A stretch of 64,000 bases of DNA from Pseudomonas sp. PICF141. Its GTDB lineage: Bacteria; Pseudomonadota; Gammaproteobacteria; Pseudomonadales; Pseudomonadaceae. The position numbers and the translations under genes were made by a program. The notes beneath the pieces were generated by a model. The model was not told the origin of the DNA. It saw only the letters and a program-made list of their open reading frames with translations, and ran no database searches. Positions 25,481-34,321 of the stretch are shown one piece after another (positions within the stretch are counted from its first letter, which is position 1; each line of letters starts with the position of its first letter). Location: positions 62,001-126,000 of the forward strand of contig NZ_MUNM01000088.1 in assembly GCF_002286815.1 (NCBI RefSeq), read 5' to 3'.

Positions 25481-27061
25481 ATGACCCGGATTCTTGGTCA
25501 CAACTACATTGGCGGGCAGCGCAGCGCCGCTGGCGCGGTCAAACTCCAGAGCATCGACGCCAGCACCGGCGAGGCTTTGCCCCATGATTTCTATCAGGCC
25601 ACCCTTGAAGAAGTCGACGCCGCCGCGAAGGCCGCCGCCACTGCTTACCCGGCCTATCGCAGCCTGAGCGCCGAACGACGTGCGCAATTTCTCGATGCGA
25701 TTGCCGATGAACTGGACGCGTTGGGCGATGACTTTGTCGCGGTGGTCTGTCGCGAAACCGCGTTGCCGGCCGGTCGTATTCAAGGTGAGCGGGGGCGCAC
25801 CAGCGGCCAGATGCGCCTGTTCGCCAAGGTGCTGCGGCGTGGTGATTTTTATGGGGCGCGGATTGATCGTGCGCTGCCCGAACGTACGCCATTGCCGCGT
25901 CCGGATTTGCGTCAGTACCGCATCGGCCTCGGGCCGGTCGCCGTGTTTGGCGCGAGCAACTTCCCGCTGGCGTTTTCCACGGCAGGCGGCGACACCGCTT
26001 CAGCTTTGGCCGCCGGTTGCCCGGTGGTGTTCAAGGCCCACAGCGGTCACATGGCCACTGCCGAGTGGGTGGCCGAGGCCGTGATCCGCGCGGCCGAAAA
26101 AACCGCCATGCCGGCTGGCGTGTTCAACATGATCTACGGCGGCGGAGTGGGTGAAGCGCTGGTCAAGCACCCGGCCATTCAGGCGGTCGGTTTTACCGGT
26201 TCGCTCAAAGGTGGCCGAGCGCTGTGCGACATGGCCGCAGCCCGTGCGCAGCCGATTCCGGTGTTCGCCGAGATGTCGAGCATCAACCCGGTGATCGTGC
26301 TGCCGCAAGCGCTGGAAGTTCGTGCTGAAGGTATCGCCCGTGACCTCACGGCATCGGTGGTGCAGGGCTGTGGGCAGTTCTGTACCAATCCGGGGTTGGT
26401 GATCGGCATTCGTTCGGCGCAGTTCAGCGGGTTCGTGCAGCAAGTGGCGGGGCTGATGGGCGATCAACCGGCGCAAACCATGCTCAATGCCGGCACGTTG
26501 AGCAGCTATGGCAAGGGCCTGCAGAAGCTGCTGGCACACCCGCAAATCGAGCATTTGGCCGGCAACCCGCAGCAAGGCAATCAGGCGCAACCGCAACTGT
26601 TCAAGGCCGATGTCAGCCTGCTGCTCGATGGCGATGAAGTGCTGCAAGAGGAAGTGTTCGGCCCGACCACGGTGTTCGTCGAAGTGGCAGATCAGGCGCA
26701 ACTCAGTGCCGCATTGAACGGTCTGCATGGGCAGCTGACGGCAACGATCATCGGTGAGCCGGCGGACTTCGAACAATTCGGCGAACTGACGCCATTGCTG
26801 GAGCAGAAAGTCGGACGAATCCTGCTCAACGGTTATCCGACCGGTGTGGAAGTCTGCGACTCGATGGTTCATGGCGGGCCGTATCCGGCGACGTCCGATG
26901 CACGCGGCACCTCGGTGGGCACCCTGGCCATCGACCGTTTCCTGCGCCCGGTGTGCTTCCAGAACTACCCCGACAGCCTGCTGCCGGACGCGCTGAAGAA
27001 CGGCAATCCGCTGCGCATCCAGCGCCTGGTCGATGGCGCGCCATCGCGTGATGCGCTCTAG
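25481..27061 (+). CDS. Alpha-ketoglutaric semialdehyde dehydrogenase (NADP+ type)
   Basis: A 526-residue aldehyde dehydrogenase oxidising 2,5-dioxopentanoate to alpha-ketoglutarate, feeding the TCA cycle. Catalytic Cys301 is in GCGQFCTNPG and general base Glu264 in FAEMSSINP; the sequence is of the NADP+-dependent KGSADH group. The start is the ATG at 25481 after AAGGAG, ten bases beyond the araD1 stop; an upstream in-frame start at 25421 lies inside araD1. Last gene of the catabolic operon, followed by a palindromic repeat. Confidence 0.9.
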   Translation: MTRILGHNYIGGQRSAAGAVKLQSIDASTGEALPHDFYQATLEEVDAAAKAAATAYPAYRSLSAERRAQFLDAIADELDALGDDFVAVVCRETALPAGRIQGERGRTSGQMRLFAKVLRRGDFYGARIDRALPERTPLPRPDLRQYRIGLGPVAVFGASNFPLAFSTAGGDTASALAAGCPVVFKAHSGHMATAEWVAEAVIRAAEKTAMPAGVFNMIYGGGVGEALVKHPAIQAVGFTGSLKGGRALCDMAAARAQPIPVFAEMSSINPVIVLPQALEVRAEGIARDLTASVVQGCGQFCTNPGLVIGIRSAQFSGFVQQVAGLMGDQPAQTMLNAGTLSSYGKGLQKLLAHPQIEHLAGNPQQGNQAQPQLFKADVSLLLDGDEVLQEEVFGPTTVFVEVADQAQLSAALNGLHGQLTATIIGEPADFEQFGELTPLLEQKVGRILLNGYPTGVEVCDSMVHGGPYPATSDARGTSVGTLAIDRFLRPVCFQNYPDSLLPDALKNGNPLRIQRLVDGAPSRDAL

Positions 27062-27096
27062 CCGCCCATAGCTGATTGGCTCGGTCCGCTGGAACT

Positions 27097-27207
27097 GATC
27101 GTTCCCACGCTCTGCGTGGGAATGCCTCAACGGACGCTCTGCGTTCGGCTGTTGATGTGACGCAGAGCGTCACTGGCTGCATTCCCACGCGGAGCGGGGG
27201 AACGATC
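27097..27207. repeat. Palindromic intergenic repeat (GATCGTTCCCACGC family)
   Basis: Outer arms GATCGTTCCCACGCTCTGCG and GCGGAGCGGGGGAACGATC, with an inner GACGCTCTGCGT / ACGCAGAGCGTC pair. It closes the sugar-acid operon. Confidence 0.85.
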
Positions 27208-27260
27208 ATTGCGGTGTGATGAGTTATTATTGCGTCTTTCCCATTCAAAGATTGACTGCC

Positions 27261-27557
27261 ATGACTGCCGTATCCAACACCTTGCTCAGCGCCCTCGAAG
27301 TCTGCGACATGCTTGAAATCGACGGGCTGCACGCGTTCGACTTTTCCCTCGATGAAGACGACAACCTGCACATCGAATGCATGGACGGTCGGGCGCTCAA
27401 GCGCTGGGAGTTCAGCATGGCGCAGATCGCGGCGGCGACGTTCGATCCCGACTTGAAGAGCTGGATCATCACCGGCGATTCCGGTGAGCACCGGTTGGTG
27501 CCTATGGAAGCATTCGGTGGTCAGGATGACGAGGACGAAACGAATGAGGATGCGTAA
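27261..27557 (+). CDS. Small acidic conserved protein (possibly DUF5629)
   Basis: A 98-residue strongly acidic cytoplasmic protein: FDFSLDEDDNLHIECMDGR, W-containing middle, and a tail GGQDDEDETNEDA. I tentatively match it to DUF5629 from memory. The ATG at 27261 is preferred over an upstream in-frame start because the family starts with MTAV-like residues; no strong Shine-Dalgarno is visible. Its end overlaps the start of the lactonase gene by 14 bases, so the two are probably co-translated. Confidence 0.65.
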   Translation: MTAVSNTLLSALEVCDMLEIDGLHAFDFSLDEDDNLHIECMDGRALKRWEFSMAQIAAATFDPDLKSWIITGDSGEHRLVPMEAFGGQDDEDETNEDA

Positions 27558-28719
27558 CTTCTGGCCACTGTTGATTGCCGGCAGTGTCGGCGCGATGGGC
27601 GTGCAAGCGGCCCCGGTCGACAGTCACGAATTGCTGGTAGGTTCCTACACCGCCGGCCAGAGCCAGGGGATTTATCGTCTGAGCTTCGACAGCCGTACCG
27701 GGCAGATCGACGCCAAACCCCTGCAGGTGGTGAAGAGCGCCAACCCGTCCTGGCTCGCCGTATCCAAGGATCAACAGCGCCTGTTCGCGGTCAACGAAAA
27801 CGGCCCGGGGCAGGCGGATCCGGTAGGGCGTATCAGCAGTTATGCAATTGACCCGAAGACCAATGAATTGAACCTGATCAGTCAGGTGCAAACCCTGGGC
27901 AATGAGCCGACGCACTCAAGCGTCAGCGGCGATGCCAGTCACGTGTTTGTCAGCAACTACTCGGTGGCTGAAGACCCGGGCGGCACCCTGGCGGTGTTAC
28001 CGGTGGGCACCGACGGCAAGCTAAAACCCGTGGTGCAGATGAGCAGTCATCCGTCCAGCCGGGTCAACCCCGAGCGGCAGAAGTCGGCGCACGTGCATTC
28101 GGTTGTTTCATCGCCGGATGGCCACTACGTGTTTTCCAACGACTTGGGAGCGGACAAGATTTTCGTCTATCGCTTCGATCCCAAGGCCAATCCGGAACGA
28201 CCGTTGACCGCCGCCAAACCTGCGTCCGTCCAGTTGCCACCTGGTAGCGGGCCGCGACACTTGCTGTTCAGTGCCGATGGCAAGCACGCCTGGCTGACCC
28301 TGGAAATGAGCGCGCAGGTCGCCGTGTTCGATTACCGCGACGGCACGCTTGAGCAAACGCAGTTGGTCGATCTGGCGGCAGGTCTGCCGACGTCGGGCAA
28401 GGCTGCGGCGGCGCTTCACGCCTCGGTCGACGGCAAGTTCCTTTATGTCAGCAACCGGGGCACCACCAATCAGTTGTTGGTGTTCGCCATTGACCCGGCG
28501 ACCGGCCATCTCAAGGAGCTCCAGCGCCGCTCCGTGGACGGTGATCACCCGCGCGAGTTCAGCCTCGACCCGAGTGGCAAGTTCGTGCTGATTGCCAATC
28601 AGAAGAGCAACCAGATTGTCGTCGTCGAGCGCGATGCCAAGACCGGGCTGTTGGGTAAAACCGTGCAGAAATTGCCGATGGATGCCCCAAGCGATCTCAA
28701 GTTCCTGGTGCGTCAATAG
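27544..28719 (+). CDS. Periplasmic lactonase family beta-propeller
   Basis: A 391-residue protein of the 6-phosphogluconolactonase-like (YbhE/lactonase) seven-bladed propeller family. The signal peptide is NFWPLLIAGSVGAMGVQA followed by APVD, so unlike cytoplasmic Pgl it is exported. Repeating blade motifs such as NPSWLAVSKDQQRLFAVNE and GDHPREFSLDPSGKFVLIAN are clear. Substrate is unknown; a sugar lactone from outside would fit the adjacent sugar-acid operon. The ATG at 27544 has GAGGA about eight bases upstream; ATG 27550 is an alternative. Confidence 0.82.
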   Translation: MRMRNFWPLLIAGSVGAMGVQAAPVDSHELLVGSYTAGQSQGIYRLSFDSRTGQIDAKPLQVVKSANPSWLAVSKDQQRLFAVNENGPGQADPVGRISSYAIDPKTNELNLISQVQTLGNEPTHSSVSGDASHVFVSNYSVAEDPGGTLAVLPVGTDGKLKPVVQMSSHPSSRVNPERQKSAHVHSVVSSPDGHYVFSNDLGADKIFVYRFDPKANPERPLTAAKPASVQLPPGSGPRHLLFSADGKHAWLTLEMSAQVAVFDYRDGTLEQTQLVDLAAGLPTSGKAAAALHASVDGKFLYVSNRGTTNQLLVFAIDPATGHLKELQRRSVDGDHPREFSLDPSGKFVLIANQKSNQIVVVERDAKTGLLGKTVQKLPMDAPSDLKFLVRQ

Positions 28720-28722
28720 ACC

Positions 28723-28747
28723 GCAGGCCCCGGTTGATGGGGCCTGC
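28723..28747 (+). terminator. Stem-loop after the lactonase gene
   Basis: GCAGGCCCC pairs with GGGGCCTGC across a seven-base loop, four bases after the stop. The T tract is short (AACCTTCTATT), so termination strength is uncertain. Confidence 0.6.
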
Positions 28748-28873
28748 AACCTTCTATTAATGAGACTGATATCGGCTAATGTTGCAAAGCATTTCAAGGC
28801 ACCGACCCTCGGGAGTTAAGTTTGCTTCACGGCCCCACCGGGCATGAAGCCAACTGAATCGAGGAACACCGCC

Positions 28874-29053
28874 ATGAATTTCAATCTCTTCTCTGTCATC
28901 GCCGCTTCCGCTATTTCCGCCACTGTTGCATTACCCGCCAATGCCAACGTTGAAATCAGCGACAAAAAATCCCACACCCAAAGCTACACCCCGAAATACC
29001 TGCAACAGAGCGCCAATTTCTACGCCGCACTGGATCACAAATCCCAACACTGA
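28874..29053 (+). CDS. Small exported protein of unknown function
   Basis: A 59-residue precursor: MNFNLFSVIAASAISATVAL then PANANVEIS, giving cleavage after ANA and a mature peptide of about 35 residues rich in H, K, S, Q and Y. ATG 28874 follows GAGGAA at 28861-28866 with seven-base spacing. No cysteines. I do not recognise it; it is the first of four small secreted or membrane ORFs in 1.1 kb. Confidence 0.6.
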   Translation: MNFNLFSVIAASAISATVALPANANVEISDKKSHTQSYTPKYLQQSANFYAALDHKSQH

Positions 29054-29071
29054 AACGTAGACCCTGCACTT

Positions 29072-29149
29072 TTATGCAGGAGCGAACTCACTTGCTGATC
29101 GAGCTGCCCAGGTGTCGAAAAGCATCGAAGTGATGTCGCTCCTGCATAA
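29072..29149. repeat. 14-bp inverted repeat
   Basis: TTATGCAGGAGCGA at 29072-29085 and its exact reverse complement at 29136-29149. REP-like, downstream of the small exported protein. Confidence 0.7.
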
Positions 29150-29259
29150 CGCGATTACGACAGCATCATATTGCTATCAATGTCTTGCTTGATATCACAT
29201 GGCCATGAGTTTAAATTTGACGCTGATTTTTTGACTCCTTCTCTAAAAGGATCGGCAGC

Positions 29260-29385
29260 ATGGCGATGCGTCTGGCAATGGTTCTCCTGTTTCTCTATTC
29301 CACACCGATTCTGTCGGCTGCCCAGCCCGTTCCTGACGAGCCGGATGCGGCCCGTGAGCGCTTGATGAGTTTTATCGAAGACTGA
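29260..29385 (+). CDS. Very small exported peptide (41 codons)
   Basis: A 41-residue ORF: MAMRLAMVLLFLYSTPILSA then AQPVPDEPDA and ARERLMSFIED. It has a clean signal peptide with an SAA cleavage site and an acidic mature peptide of about 20 residues. AAAGGA at about 29247-29252 gives a ribosome site with a seven-base spacing. Its GC-biased codons fit the genome better than the overlapping 64-residue frame. Function unknown. Confidence 0.5.
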   Translation: MAMRLAMVLLFLYSTPILSAAQPVPDEPDAARERLMSFIED

Positions 29386-29499
29386 AACATGCGGGTGAAT
29401 GATCAATAAAACTGATAGCCACTATGCATAAAGCTCGCTGGTTATCTTTGGTTTTTTGATCGATTCTGTGGGCACTGAAACATGCCCACGGAGAACACC

Positions 29500-29712
29500 A
29501 TGGCCAGTGCAATCATCACTTCTGCCAAACACGGCGCCTACCTGGCCATCGGTCTTTACGTGGCCATGGTGTTGGTCGTCAGCCTTTCGGCCCAATCGCA
29601 ACACAATATTCAAGCACCGATCCAGGTCGCTTATCCCGCCATTCAATTGGAACACCGCGCGCCAAACGTAGTGGTCGATCATGCGGACGTGGCGGGAGTG
29701 GTGGGGGCATGA
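29500..29712 (+). CDS. Small single-span membrane protein
   Basis: A 70-residue protein with one hydrophobic segment, GAYLAIGLYVAMVLVVSLSA (about 12-31), then a short polar tail. GGAG at 29490-29493 with six-base spacing favours the ATG at 29500 over the one at 29482. Its stop overlaps the next ATG (ATGA at 29709), so it is coupled to the following gene. Not recognised. Confidence 0.55.
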   Translation: MASAIITSAKHGAYLAIGLYVAMVLVVSLSAQSQHNIQAPIQVAYPAIQLEHRAPNVVVDHADVAGVVGA

Positions 29713-29966
29713 AAGGACGCAAATTGTGGGTCGTCGCCTTCCTGGCATTCATGACCAATGGCGCTTCTTTGCTTGGGATCGGGCAGGGTTCGGCGGGGTC
29801 GGTGGCGCGGGCTATCGAATGCAACCACAACATCGCCCACAACATTCAGACCGCCAAGGCTCTGGAGCAGTTGGTGGGCAATCCGCCGATCAAACCCAAT
29901 GGCGAATTCTTCGGGCCGTTCCAGGTGGATTGCTCGGTGTTGGGGATGTGCGCGGTGTTGGCTTGA
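29709..29966 (+). CDS. Small exported protein with three cysteines
   Basis: An 85-residue protein with a long N-terminal hydrophobic segment (LWVVAFLAFMTNGASLLGIG) and a tail containing IECNHNIAHNIQTAKALEQL and FGPFQVDCSVLGMC. The cysteine pair after the segment could form a periplasmic disulfide. Translated by overlap from the upstream membrane ORF. Function unknown. Confidence 0.55.
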   Translation: MKGRKLWVVAFLAFMTNGASLLGIGQGSAGSVARAIECNHNIAHNIQTAKALEQLVGNPPIKPNGEFFGPFQVDCSVLGMCAVLA

Positions 29967-29980
29967 ATGTTCTCCCTGCC

Positions 29981-30078
29981 CCTGTAGGAGCGAGGCTTGC
30001 CCGCGAAAAGGCCATAACATCCAGCACAGATGTTGACACTGACCCACCGCTTTCGCGGGCAAGCCTCGCTCCTACAGG
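29981..30078. repeat. REP inverted pair (CCTGTAGGAGCGAGGCTTGC family)
   Basis: Arms 29981-30008 and 30051-30078 are exact reverse complements over 28 bases. It lies between convergent transcripts. Confidence 0.88.
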
Positions 30079-30086
30079 TGGCTTGG

Positions 30087-30683
30087 CTATTTCTTCATTA
30101 TTGATGTGAACAGATCTGACTCGATGAAGCACTGCAACCACGCCTGCAACCGCACATAAGGCGTCTGCCCGAACCACTCGCGGTCCACGTGGGCGAATTG
30201 CCGCACGAACGGCATCACGGCGACGTCCGCCAGGCTCGGGTGGTCGGCCAGCAAGTAGTCGCGTCCCTCCAACAATCCATCCAGTTTGCGCAAAAACACT
30301 TCGCCCTCCGACCGGTAAAACGCCATCGGCTGCTCGGGATAACGTTCGGCGTACTTGTAGCGATTCAGGTGCACCTTGAACACCTGATCGTTCTTTTCGA
30401 TCAACGCCGCGCTGTGTTGCTGTGCTTGTGGGTCATCCTTGAGCAACCAGTCCTGCGGATCGTTCTGCGCCAGTGCCCAGCGCATGATGTCCAGGCTTTC
30501 ATCGATCACCCGCCCATCCACACTCAGCACCGGCACCGTGCCTTTGCTCGACAGCGCGAGCATGTCGGCCGGTTTGGCCTTGAGGCTCACCTCGACAATC
30601 TGCACCACAACCCCCGAGTAGCGCAGTGCCATGCGTGCGCGCATGGCGTAGGGGCAGCGGCGGAACGAATACAGCGTATTCAT
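30087..30683 (-). CDS. Glutathione S-transferase family protein
   Basis: A 198-residue cytoplasmic protein. The N-terminal thioredoxin fold has FRRCPYAMRARMAL with Cys10 in a glutaredoxin-like C-P-Y motif, and GTVPVLSVDGRVIDESLDIM supplies the cis-Pro and the glutathione-binding E-S. The C-terminal helical domain is present (LADHPSLADVAVMPFVRQ). Its ATG overlaps the sbcC stop (ATGA), so it is the third gene of the sbcD-sbcC operon. Substrate unknown; the Cys suggests thiol transfer rather than classical conjugation. Confidence 0.88.
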   Translation of the reverse strand: MNTLYSFRRCPYAMRARMALRYSGVVVQIVEVSLKAKPADMLALSSKGTVPVLSVDGRVIDESLDIMRWALAQNDPQDWLLKDDPQAQQHSAALIEKNDQVFKVHLNRYKYAERYPEQPMAFYRSEGEVFLRKLDGLLEGRDYLLADHPSLADVAVMPFVRQFAHVDREWFGQTPYVRLQAWLQCFIESDLFTSIMKK

Positions 30684-33600
30684 TTCACCTCCAGCGTACT
30701 CAGGCCGTTGCCTTGACGGTGAACCTGGATTTGCACCGGAATCCGTTCATGCATTTCCTGCACATGGGAAATCACCGCGACCTTGCGTCCCTGCGCCTGC
30801 AAGCCGTCGAGAGCGTCCATGGCCAGTTGCAGGGATTCAGGATCGAGACTGCCAAAGCCTTCGTCGATGAACAGCGATTCGATTTTCAGCGTGCTCGACG
30901 CCATCGACGCCAAACCGAGCGCCAGGGCCAGCGACACCAGGAATGTCTCGCCGCCGGACAGCGAATGCACCGAGCGCAATTCGTCGCCCATCTCGGTGTC
31001 CATCACCAATAACCCGAGCATGCTGCCGCCGCGTTTCAAACGATAGCGCCGCACCAGTTGCCGCAGCTGGGCGTTGGCATGATGCACCAGCAAATCGAGG
31101 TTGTAGGCCTGGGCGATCTTGCGGAAGGTGTCGCCGGTGGCGGAACCGATCAGCGCACTCAAACGTGCCCAACGCTGGTACTCGGCGTAGGCGTCGGCAA
31201 TCTGCTGCGCCAGCGCCTGATTGGCATTCTGTCGACGCTGATCCTCGGCCTGTTCGGCGCGCAATTCGGCACAGCGGTGCTCGCTGGCGGCGAACAGGTT
31301 TTGCAGCTCGGCCAGCGTCGTGGCCAGTTGTTCGGCATCGAGATTGCCGTTGTGCTGCGCCTGATGATCGAGCAAGCGTTGATCGCGTTCCTGCAACAGC
31401 ACCCTGGCTTGCTCGATGGCTTTTTCGCTCTGCTGCAATCGCTGACGCAGATCGCTGACGTATTGGTCATCGACGCTCAACAGATCTTCCAGTCCACCGT
31501 CGTCCAGTTCTGCATGTTGCGCGCGCCAGTCGGCGATCTTGGCGCTCAGCTCGCGATCTTCGGTTTCCAGCGCTAGCAGTCGTTCCTGGCGAGCCTTCAG
31601 CTCAGCGGCCAGTTGCACCAAGCGCGTGCGTACGGTTTGCAGTTCCTGATTGGCCGTCGCTTCGGCAGTGCGCGCCTGGTCGACGGCCTGATCCAGTTGC
31701 TGCTGCCATTGTTCGGCGCTGGCATGCTCGCCCAGCAGTTCAGTCAGTTTTACCTGGCAAGCCTGTTGCTGCCCGGCCAGCGCCGTGAATTGCTGCCGGG
31801 CAGTTTCCAATTGCTCAAGGCGGGTCTGCTGTTGGTATTGTTCTTTCTCCAGTGTCTGCTGGCGCTGTTGCTGTTCGCCGAGTTCTTCACGCTGCTGGTC
31901 GAGTTGTTCCAGACGCTGGGCGATCTGCCGATCGAGCTGCATGAAAGTCGCGGCAGGTTCGTTGCGCAAGGCCTCCAGCGTATCGGCCGGGAGTAGGGTG
32001 CTGAACGCCTTCAGTTCTTCGTCCAGACGATGGCGATCAGTGCTCAATTCACGTTGTTGGTTGGTCAGGTGTAGGGTGGCTTGCTGACTCACCGCTTCCG
32101 CGCTGCGCAGTTGTTGCGCCAGGCGCGCGGCATCCTGTTGCAGGGTGAGCAGGGCGCTTTGTCGTTGTTCATCCTGCGTGATGCTCTGGTTCAACTGGCG
32201 GCTTTGTTGGATCAGCCAAGCCTCACGTTTACTGGCGTCCTGGGCCAACAGTTGCGCGGACAGCGGGTGTGCTTCCAGGCTCGGCGTCAGGCCTTGTTGC
32301 TGAGTCGCGAGTTGTTCCTGCTGTTGCAGCAATTCCTTTTGCTGAGCAATCAAGCCGCCGACTTCGGCGCGCAGGTCGGTGAGTTTTTCCTTGAGCAGGT
32401 CGACGGCTTTCTGGGCGTTGGCCTGTTCGCTTTCATCATGCCTGCCGAGGCTTTGCAGCAGGGCTTCGGGCTGATGATAAGGATGGTCCGGGCTGCCACA
32501 AACCGGGCACGGCTGATCGTCCTGCAACTGTGCGCGCAGTTCTTCGACACTGGCACTGCGCGCCAGACGCTGACGTTCCAGCAGTTCGCGGGTGACGGTC
32601 AGGGTCTGTTCGGCGACGGTCAGCTCGGCCTTGGCCTTCACGCCGTCCTGGGTCACACGATCGCGCTCTTGCTGAGCGGCGAGTTGCCGCTGCTGAAGCT
32701 CGGCGCCCCGTTTGTCCAGTTCCTGCTGGCTGGCCCACAGTCGCGTCAGCTCTTCAAAGGCCCGCAGTTGTTTGCGATTGTCCTGTAGCAAACTGCCGAG
32801 AATCTGAATCTGCTCGGCCACCGCTTCAGGCTCGGCGCCGGCCTCTTTGTACAGCACCTCAAGGCTCTGGTGCTGGGTGGCCAGTTCCTCGGCGGCGCGG
32901 GCGGCGCTTTGCTCGAGGGCGGCCAGTTCGGCCTGGCCCTTGTTCAGGCGATTGCCGATCAGCATCAGTTGTTGCAGGCGATCGCGGTAGGCGTTCCAGG
33001 CATCGCTCAATGGCGCCAGATGGGTGCTCTGCTCAAGCTCCCCGGCAATCCGCTGCAACCGTTCGGCGACCTGTTTCTGTTGCTCGAGCAAACCCTGAAT
33101 CGTGCCCTGACCCTGAGTGCAGGCCTGTTCCGCCTGCTGCTTGAGGTCGGCACTGAGGCTGGCGTCCTTGGCCAGGCGGGCGAGGGTGCTTTGCTCTTCG
33201 AAGGCCTGACGCAGCAGGGGCGCGCTGGAGGTGTGTTGGCTTTGCGCTTGGGTCAGCGCCGTTTGCGCAGCGCTCAGGCTCTGTTCGAGTTGAGTCTGTC
33301 GCTCGGTCAGCTCGCTTTGCTCCCGCGTGTGCTGCTGCACCTGCGCCGCCAGTGGCGTGAGCTGGGTGGTCAGTTCGGTCTTGCGCGCGAACTGATGCCG
33401 TTGCGGGGCCAGTTGCTCCAGGCGGGTCAGCTTCAAGCGTTCGCCGGCCAGGCTGTTCCAGTGTTGCTGGGCAGATTGCAGTTGCTCGGTGGCGCTGTGT
33501 TGCGAGTCTTGCAACTGGCGCAGGTCCTTGAGCCAGGTGTGTTGCAACTCCAACTGTTTAAGCTGTGCCTGCTGGGTCTTGAGTTGCTGCTGAGCGTCGT

Positions 33601-34321
33601 TGAAGCGCTCATCGAGTTCGGCCCGGGCTTCCGGCGACAGTGGCGTGACCCCGGTGGCCTGATCCTGCAACAGCTTGTGGGCTTCGCGAGCCTCTTTGGT
33701 CTTGTCGAAGGCGCGGCGACCGAGACGGGTGTAAAGCGCGGTATCGGTGAGCTTTTCCAGCAGTTCGCTGCGGTCGTTGTCGTCAGCCTTGAGGAAGGCG
33801 CTGAACTCGCTCTGGGCCAGCATCACGGCACGGGTGAACTGTTCGAAGTTCAGGCCCAGCGCGGCTTCGAGTTGCGCTTTGTATTCGCCTTTCTGGCTGG
33901 CCAGCAGTTGATCCTGATCGATGTCACGCAGGCTCTGGCGACTGGCTTGCAGCTTGCCGCCGGCCTTTTCCCTGGCGCGATTGGCCTCCCAGCGAGCGCG
34001 ATAACGGCGACCGTCGATGCCGACGAAATCCACTTCGGCATAGCCTTCTCCGGTGCCACGCCGCAGCAGGGTGCGCGGGTCGCCGGTGCCGATTTCGCCA
34101 TCGGCATCCGGGACCTTGGCGTCGCGACCGGTATTGTTCAGGCGCGGCACAGCGCCAAACAGCGCCAGGCACAGCGCGTCGAGCAGCGTGCTTTTGCCGG
34201 CACCGGTCGGGCCGGTGATCGCGAACAGACCGGCACTGGCCAAAGGCTCCGCCGTGAAGTCGATCTCAAACGGCCCGGCCAGGGAGGCGAGGTTTTTCAG
34301 GCGGATCGCGAGAATCTTCAT
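30680..34321 (-). CDS. sbcC: DNA double-strand-break repair nuclease ATPase subunit
   Basis: A 1213-residue SMC/Rad50-like ATPase, partner of SbcD. Walker A is GPTGAGKST (37-45). A long coiled coil, very rich in Gln and Leu, spans about 190-1000 and is broken by the zinc hook CPVC at 605-608. The C-terminal signature SLSGGETFLVSLALALGLAS and the Walker B LFIDEGFGSLD are intact. The complex trims hairpins, palindromes and protein-blocked ends, which is relevant in a genome full of inverted repeats. ATG at 34321 overlaps the sbcD stop. Confidence 0.96.
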   Translation of the reverse strand: MKILAIRLKNLASLAGPFEIDFTAEPLASAGLFAITGPTGAGKSTLLDALCLALFGAVPRLNNTGRDAKVPDADGEIGTGDPRTLLRRGTGEGYAEVDFVGIDGRRYRARWEANRAREKAGGKLQASRQSLRDIDQDQLLASQKGEYKAQLEAALGLNFEQFTRAVMLAQSEFSAFLKADDNDRSELLEKLTDTALYTRLGRRAFDKTKEAREAHKLLQDQATGVTPLSPEARAELDERFNDAQQQLKTQQAQLKQLELQHTWLKDLRQLQDSQHSATEQLQSAQQHWNSLAGERLKLTRLEQLAPQRHQFARKTELTTQLTPLAAQVQQHTREQSELTERQTQLEQSLSAAQTALTQAQSQHTSSAPLLRQAFEEQSTLARLAKDASLSADLKQQAEQACTQGQGTIQGLLEQQKQVAERLQRIAGELEQSTHLAPLSDAWNAYRDRLQQLMLIGNRLNKGQAELAALEQSAARAAEELATQHQSLEVLYKEAGAEPEAVAEQIQILGSLLQDNRKQLRAFEELTRLWASQQELDKRGAELQQRQLAAQQERDRVTQDGVKAKAELTVAEQTLTVTRELLERQRLARSASVEELRAQLQDDQPCPVCGSPDHPYHQPEALLQSLGRHDESEQANAQKAVDLLKEKLTDLRAEVGGLIAQQKELLQQQEQLATQQQGLTPSLEAHPLSAQLLAQDASKREAWLIQQSRQLNQSITQDEQRQSALLTLQQDAARLAQQLRSAEAVSQQATLHLTNQQRELSTDRHRLDEELKAFSTLLPADTLEALRNEPAATFMQLDRQIAQRLEQLDQQREELGEQQQRQQTLEKEQYQQQTRLEQLETARQQFTALAGQQQACQVKLTELLGEHASAEQWQQQLDQAVDQARTAEATANQELQTVRTRLVQLAAELKARQERLLALETEDRELSAKIADWRAQHAELDDGGLEDLLSVDDQYVSDLRQRLQQSEKAIEQARVLLQERDQRLLDHQAQHNGNLDAEQLATTLAELQNLFAASEHRCAELRAEQAEDQRRQNANQALAQQIADAYAEYQRWARLSALIGSATGDTFRKIAQAYNLDLLVHHANAQLRQLVRRYRLKRGGSMLGLLVMDTEMGDELRSVHSLSGGETFLVSLALALGLASMASSTLKIESLFIDEGFGSLDPESLQLAMDALDGLQAQGRKVAVISHVQEMHERIPVQIQVHRQGNGLSTLEVK

